Origin: DAOUMU01 sp034409055
GTDB taxonomy: Bacteria > Chloroflexota > Anaerolineae > 4572-78 > J111
Assembly: GCA_034409055.1 (NCBI GenBank)
Contig: DAOUMU010000404.1
Span: 1-17,807 of the forward strand
Reading direction: 5' to 3'
Length of the DNA: 17,807 nucleotides
Positions 13,966-17,807 of the stretch are shown here, piece after piece. The position numbers and the translations under genes are program-made. The stretch's first letter is position 1. Every line of letters starts with the position of its first letter. Below the pieces are notes generated by a model. The model saw only the letters and a list, made by a program, of their open reading frames with translations, did not search any database and was not told the origin of the DNA.

Positions 13966-14757
13966 ATGATGAAACAGCCCATCCTACTCACCCCCGCCGA
14001 GGTGCGGGTGTTAGTCCGCTGCCCGCTGCACTATCACTTTTTGCAGCAAAAATCATCCATACCGGCAGAATCAACCCAGGCCAGGCTGGATCATTTAATC
14101 CGTGAATCCATCCAGCAGTTGCACGCGGCTGGTGGCCCGAGTCGACTTTCATTAGAAGACTGTCTGGGAAAGGCTGGCAATCAGCCTGTCGCCCGAGCCA
14201 TCGTCGAGCGTTACTACCAGCGCCTGGAGCAGGATTGGCCCCGGATGATCGCCGGTAATGAGACCATCCAATTAAAAATATCCCTGGCCGGGGTGTCGCT
14301 GGCCCTGCGGGGTACGGTGGACCGGCTGGACAAAACCAGTGATGGCGGCATTTTGGCCATTCTTTTCCGGACGGAAAACAGCCCTCCCCCTACGGTGGCC
14401 GACCTCCGGCAGGACCACGGCCTGACCATTTATCACGCCCTGGTGGCCTCCACTTATCCCCTCAAACGGCCCGTGCGCCTTCAGGAGTGGTGGCTGCAAC
14501 CGGACCAACAGGTGACCATTGAACTGAGTGAGGAAGAGTACCGCCGTAACCTGAGCGAGCTACGGGAACCGGTGCGGGCCCTGGCCCGGGGCGAGGTGAT
14601 GGCCCGGCCCGGCCTGCATTGCGAGACCTGCCCCTTCAAGTATCGTGGCTGTCCCGTGTATGCCCACGAGACAGACTCTCAAGATGCAACAGATGATTTT
14701 GACCCATCTTCACCCCGTGGTAAGATTCCGCCTCGTAAATGGATTTTTAGGATATGA
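13966..14757 (+). CDS. PD-(D/E)XK (RecB/Cas4-like) family protein with Fe-S cysteines and a degenerate active site
   Basis: The 263-residue protein has the layout of small PDDEXK_1 proteins: N-terminal LTPAEVRVLVRCPLHYHF (first cysteine Cys19), a central GTVDRLD (116-122, Asp119), and a C-terminal CETCPFKYRGCP (Cys219, Cys222, Cys229). Cys19 plus these three match the 4Fe-4S cluster ligands of AddB/Cas4-type nucleases. The catalytic strand, normally (D/E)-x-K as in DYKTG, reads LFRTE (133-137), and the usual Q-x3-Y motif reads GLTIY (152-156), so nuclease activity looks lost. A DNA-binding or structural role is then more likely. No cas genes or helicase lie nearby. The start is the ATG at 13966 or, with better ribosome-site spacing, 13969. 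The tail after residue about 235 is Asp/Ser-rich and basic at the end. Confidence 0.8.
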   Translation: MMKQPILLTPAEVRVLVRCPLHYHFLQQKSSIPAESTQARLDHLIRESIQQLHAAGGPSRLSLEDCLGKAGNQPVARAIVERYYQRLEQDWPRMIAGNETIQLKISLAGVSLALRGTVDRLDKTSDGGILAILFRTENSPPPTVADLRQDHGLTIYHALVASTYPLKRPVRLQEWWLQPDQQVTIELSEEEYRRNLSELREPVRALARGEVMARPGLHCETCPFKYRGCPVYAHETDSQDATDDFDPSSPRGKIPPRKWIFRI

Positions 14758-14817
14758 TACGTGTTGAGTGTTGCGTAGATTTAGCGGACTACGCAATACG
14801 CAGTACGAAAACGTAAT
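14755..14817. repeat. Heptad repeat cluster with an 11-bp stem, upstream of the lipoprotein gene
   Basis: TTGCGTAG (14771-14778) and CTACGCAA (14789-14796) are perfect inverted repeats around 10 nt, extendable to 11 pairs (14768-14799) with one G-T. The right arm continues as degenerate 7-nt units, TACGCAA TACGCAG TACGAAA ACGTAAT (14790-14817). The left side has GTGTTGA GTGTTGC (14761-14774), which read on the other strand as similar heptads. There is no T-run, so a terminator is unlikely. The rest of the 87-bp gap shows no clear promoter. Confidence 0.6.
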
Positions 14818-14844
14818 AAGACTAAAAACATACTTCAAGAGATT

Positions 14845-16155
14845 ATGAATAGACGAAATTTCATCAAAGGGGCCGGTTTTTTGGGTCTGCTGGCCTTTTT
14901 GCAAGCCTGCCGTTTAAGCAATTTATTTACCGATAAACCGGTCGTCCGGGTGTCCACCTCCATCCCGACCGATACGCCAACCCGGTTTCCGAGTTTCACC
15001 CCCACCAGCACGGACGTCCCCACTGTAACGGGCACGCCGACCCCGACCGTTGCCCCGGACACGCCCTCGTCCACCCCTACCGCCACCCCGGAGGCGACCC
15101 GGGCTGAGCCCAGCCCTGAAACAAGCTCCATTGATTCCCCTCTGGCCACGCCAACCGAGACGCCGACCCCCACCCCCACCCCTTACCCGCCCGGTCCGCC
15201 CAGTAAATTGGGCCTCTTTTTGACCCAATTTGAACCAAAAGCTTTGGAAATCGTGGCCAAGGGCAAACCGGCCCTGGTCAAGACCCTGGAGGTCGACGGG
15301 GGATTTGCCAGGGGGATCAAAGACATTTCGCCGACCACGCTGGTCGTAGGCCGGATTGTGCTGGGCCAACTCAACCTGGATGTTGACCCCATTCCGCTGG
15401 CCCACGACTACGTCAACAAGATTTTAACCCTGACCGGCAGCGACCCGCTGCGGATAGAGGCCATTGACGCCTGGGAAGCCTATAACGAACCGGTGGCCGA
15501 CACGGTGGACAAGATGAAACGCCTGGCCGATTTTGAATCTGAACGCACCCGAATTCTGGCCGAAAATGGCATTCGTTCCGTAATAGGCAACTTTGCCGTC
15601 GGCCATCCCCCCCTGGAACTGTGGCCAGAGTTCAAGCCGGCCCTGCATGCCATTCGCCAATACAATGGTTACCTGGGCCTGCACGAATATTCTGCCCCGG
15701 TTATGCAATATCTGGCCGGGGCCTTGCAGCCCAACAATCAGCCTCACCAGGGGGATGAGGGCTGGCTCACCCTGCGCTATCGCAAAGCCTACCGCCAGCA
15801 TCTTATTCCGATGGGTTACGGGGATGTACCGGCCCTGATTACAGAGTGCGGCATCGATGGCTCCATTCCCTCTCGACCCGGTCCGGAGGAGGCCAAAGGC
15901 TGGCAAGATTTTATCGATACTTGGCTGGCCAACGGGTTACGCAACGATCCGCCCGGTGTTTACATGGATCAACTGATCTGGTACGACCAAAATTTACAAC
16001 AGGATGATTACATCAAAGGGGCGGCCATTTTCCTGGCCGGTTCCAACGATCCGCAATGGAACTCCTTCGACATTGTCGGCCCCAATGCCGGGCGGATGGC
16101 TGATCTTTTAATCCAGTACCTGCAAGTTCATCCACCGATTGCCTCAACCCAATGA
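14845..16155 (+). CDS. Tat-type lipoprotein with Thr/Pro-rich linker and clan-A glycosidase-like domain
   Basis: The 436-residue protein begins NRRNFIKGAGFLGLLAFLQAC: a twin-arginine pattern RRxFIK, a hydrophobic stretch and a lipobox-like LQAC with Cys22, so export by Tat and lipid anchoring are likely. Residues about 36-119 are a low-complexity Thr/Pro/Ser linker (TPTPTPTP type), typical of surface proteins and probably O-glycosylated. Residues about 120-430 resemble a TIM-barrel of clan GH-A: WEAYNEP supplies the possible acid/base Glu215 and ALITECGIDG the possible nucleophile Glu334, with GLHEYSAP between them. It resembles the C-terminal half of the protein at 9320-11284 in fold and motifs. 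Activity and substrate are unknown. Only a weak AAGAGA precedes the ATG. Its 3' end overlaps the convergent YfhO-like gene by 12 bp. Confidence 0.82.
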   Translation: MNRRNFIKGAGFLGLLAFLQACRLSNLFTDKPVVRVSTSIPTDTPTRFPSFTPTSTDVPTVTGTPTPTVAPDTPSSTPTATPEATRAEPSPETSSIDSPLATPTETPTPTPTPYPPGPPSKLGLFLTQFEPKALEIVAKGKPALVKTLEVDGGFARGIKDISPTTLVVGRIVLGQLNLDVDPIPLAHDYVNKILTLTGSDPLRIEAIDAWEAYNEPVADTVDKMKRLADFESERTRILAENGIRSVIGNFAVGHPPLELWPEFKPALHAIRQYNGYLGLHEYSAPVMQYLAGALQPNNQPHQGDEGWLTLRYRKAYRQHLIPMGYGDVPALITECGIDGSIPSRPGPEEAKGWQDFIDTWLANGLRNDPPGVYMDQLIWYDQNLQQDDYIKGAAIFLAGSNDPQWNSFDIVGPNAGRMADLLIQYLQVHPPIASTQ

Positions 16156-17807
16156 ACTTCTTCTCCTCCATCGCCACCTGGCCCAGCCTACCAGAACCAG
16201 CAGGGTTAGCCCACTGACACTCAACCCCACCTGCCAAATCAACGGAGCAAAAACAAATCGAACGGTATGCTGACCGGCCGGGACGTACACCGCCCGGAAG
16301 GCATAGTTGGCTCGCCGAATGGGTTCAGGTTGGCCGTCCACCGTGGCTTGCCAACCGGGATAATAAGCGTCGGGCAGGACCAGGTAGCCGGGCTGGTCAG
16401 TTTCGACGGTGATGGTAATGGCGTGCAGATCGTATTCCACGATGGCTAAAGTACTGGTCGGTCGAGTGTCCAGCGGCCGGCCGCCTTCCAGAATAACGGT
16501 CGTGGCCGGATCGAAATCGTCGGCCCGAATGGCCTGCCAGGCGGCCTCATGGGTCGGTACAACCATCGCCTGACCGGCAAATAGAACCCGGCCCAGAGCG
16601 TCCTGGTTGAGGTAGATGTTGATGCCCGGATCGCCGTCAAACACCGGGGCGATGTTACCGTCAGCCGGGGCGCCGGCCTTGCCGGCGATGATGTATTTGA
16701 TACCCAGAAAGTTGTATCGACCACTGCTGCGGGGGGGCGCGCCGCTCCAATAAAGGGTGGTGTCGGCCAGGGTCAGGGGATTGTACAGGCCCCAGGCATC
16801 GTACAAGCCGTGCAGCAAGGCCGTGTTGGGCTGCCAAGTATGCCAGACGTCGGTGGTCACTTCGGTTCGGTACAGGCCGGTATCGGCTTGGAGAAAGGCC
16901 AGCGCTTCCGGGTGGTCGAAGCCGGTCACCGGGTTATGGTGGCCCACGTCAACGTTGGCTCCCAGGGTAAACAGGTCCAGCATGATCAACACGGTCACAG
17001 CGACACCCGCTTTCTTTTCGCGTAGCCATTGACTATTGACTAAATGCAGGATAACCAGGGCGGCAATCGTGAAAAAGGCAAAGGTGGCCACGCCTGAGGC
17101 GGCCCCACTGGCCCGTTGAAAGATGGCCGGGTTTCTATCCTGGGTAACCAGCATAGCATAGTAACTGAGGGGGGCAGCCACGACGATTAATCCCCCCAGC
17201 CCCCAGGTCAGGGGTCTGAGCAGCTTTGGCAAGATAGTCCTGGCCCTTTGATCAAGGGGTTGTATAAGTTGGTTCAGACCGAAGGCAGCCAGAACCGCCA
17301 GGCTAAAATCCAGCAATAAAATGAAACGGGCCGGGGCACGCAGTTGGTCAAAGCCGGGCATTGTGGCGTAGAGCCACCCGTGTAGCAAGGTATAGCCGCC
17401 CATAGCCAGCAGCAAAGCAATCAGGCCCAGGCCGATGAAAAAACCCCTGATCCGGCCTGGATAGAGAAATGCCCCAATGAGGCCCAGCATGAGGGTGATG
17501 ATACCAATGTAACCGGTTTCGACTCGCTCCCAGGGGCCCCAATGCAAAGCCGGGTCTCGCCCAAAGTAGTTGGGGATAAGCAGACCAACCAACTGCACCG
17601 GATGGAGTGAGTAACGCGCTGCTTCCTCGTAGGGCAATTCCGCCCGGGGAGTATATTGGCTCATCTCGTAGGCCGGCAAAAGAAGCAGGGCAGATAGACC
17701 GACGGTGACCAGGAGAGTGATTAGCAGGGAGAGAAGGAGATGGAGATTGGAGAAGATTAAACGTGAAACGTGAAACGTAAAACGTAAAACGTGAAACGTA
17801 AAACGTG
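16144..17807 (-). CDS. YfhO-like polytopic membrane protein, N-terminus outside the window
   Basis: About 553 residues are visible and the frame stays open to the right edge, so the true start lies beyond it; family members are usually 700-900 residues. A TTG at 17679 and an ATG at 17664 are internal, because the bases upstream encode a hydrophobic helix (LLLSLLITLLVTVGLSALLLLP) in frame. Several more helices follow, then a soluble region of about 240 residues with the family's C-terminal hallmark PGYLVLPDAYYPGWQATVDG and VPAGQHTVRFVFAP, and a last helix with the basic tail RWRWRRR. Characterised YfhO proteins take part in glycosylation of lipoteichoic acid or related envelope polymers, presumably using lipid-linked sugars. 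The first visible codons come from a 7-nt tandem repeat, which is odd for a coding region. Confidence 0.85.
   Translation of the reverse strand, partial: RFTFHVLRFTFHVSRLIFSNLHLLLSLLITLLVTVGLSALLLLPAYEMSQYTPRAELPYEEAARYSLHPVQLVGLLIPNYFGRDPALHWGPWERVETGYIGIITLMLGLIGAFLYPGRIRGFFIGLGLIALLLAMGGYTLLHGWLYATMPGFDQLRAPARFILLLDFSLAVLAAFGLNQLIQPLDQRARTILPKLLRPLTWGLGGLIVVAAPLSYYAMLVTQDRNPAIFQRASGAASGVATFAFFTIAALVILHLVNSQWLREKKAGVAVTVLIMLDLFTLGANVDVGHHNPVTGFDHPEALAFLQADTGLYRTEVTTDVWHTWQPNTALLHGLYDAWGLYNPLTLADTTLYWSGAPPRSSGRYNFLGIKYIIAGKAGAPADGNIAPVFDGDPGINIYLNQDALGRVLFAGQAMVVPTHEAAWQAIRADDFDPATTVILEGGRPLDTRPTSTLAIVEYDLHAITITVETDQPGYLVLPDAYYPGWQATVDGQPEPIRRANYAFRAVYVPAGQHTVRFVFAPLIWQVGLSVSGLTLLVLVGWARWRWRRRSSLG
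17759..17807. repeat. Heptanucleotide tandem array (AAACGTR)7 at the window edge
   Basis: Seven contiguous 7-nt units, AAACGTG or AAACGTA in the order G G A A G A G, fill the last 49 bases and may continue beyond. They are in frame with the YfhO-like gene on the minus strand, where they read as a repeating Arg-Phe-Thr-Phe-His-Val pattern. Confidence 0.9.

Noticed and set aside
13966..14757. Cas4 of a CRISPR system
   Set aside because: No cas1, cas2 or repeat-spacer array in the window, and the catalytic D-x-K is absent.
14768..14799. Intrinsic terminator of the PD-(D/E)XK-like gene
   Set aside because: The stem is good but no T-run follows on either strand; the arms belong to the heptad repeats.

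Overview
The window reads as chromosomal DNA of an uncultured-type bacterium, most likely a Chloroflexota member of the Anaerolineae kind. This is inferred from the gene families (YfhO-type membrane protein, Thr/Pro-rich lipoprotein linker, TolB-like propeller fused to a glycosidase, mutase fused to its MutL-type reactivase) and the GC-moderate, GC-rich-codon style. No rRNA, tRNA, CRISPR, phage or insertion sequence was recognised. Ten protein genes are supported.

Left half, 31-8888, all on the minus strand; in transcription order it starts at the right. (1) An APC-family amino acid permease with two C-terminal universal-stress-protein domains follows a long, strongly structured 5' leader (8976-9130) that matches no RNA class I know. 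(2) A low-molecular-weight tyrosine-phosphatase-like protein and a fructosamine-kinase-family protein form a two-gene unit that fits protein deglycation. (3) An RpiR/SIS regulator has a clear promoter and an adjacent 9-bp inverted repeat. (4) A 1257-residue cobalamin-dependent mutase-like protein carries the B12-binding, catalytic-barrel and reactivating-ATPase parts in a single chain, with departures from the glutamate-mutase active site.

Right half, 9320-17807, mostly plus strand: a membrane-anchored beta-propeller/glycoside-hydrolase fusion; ProB, 5 bp downstream; a sterol-glucosyltransferase-like enzyme; a PD-(D/E)XK-like protein that keeps its Fe-S cysteines but seems to have lost its nuclease residues; and a Tat-type lipoprotein with a second clan-A glycosidase-like domain. 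On the minus strand, the C-terminal part of a YfhO-like membrane protein runs off the right edge. The two glycosidase-like proteins, the glucosyltransferase and the YfhO protein suggest envelope glycan or glycolipid work, but nothing identifies a substrate.

Between genes there are divergent promoters at 9202-9310, two near-leaderless promoter candidates, several inverted repeats, and heptanucleotide repeats at three places. One heptamer array at the right edge stays in frame with the YfhO-like gene. The best candidates for undescribed biology are the structured leader of the permease gene, the self-contained fused mutase with an unknown substrate, and the degenerate Fe-S PD-(D/E)XK protein.
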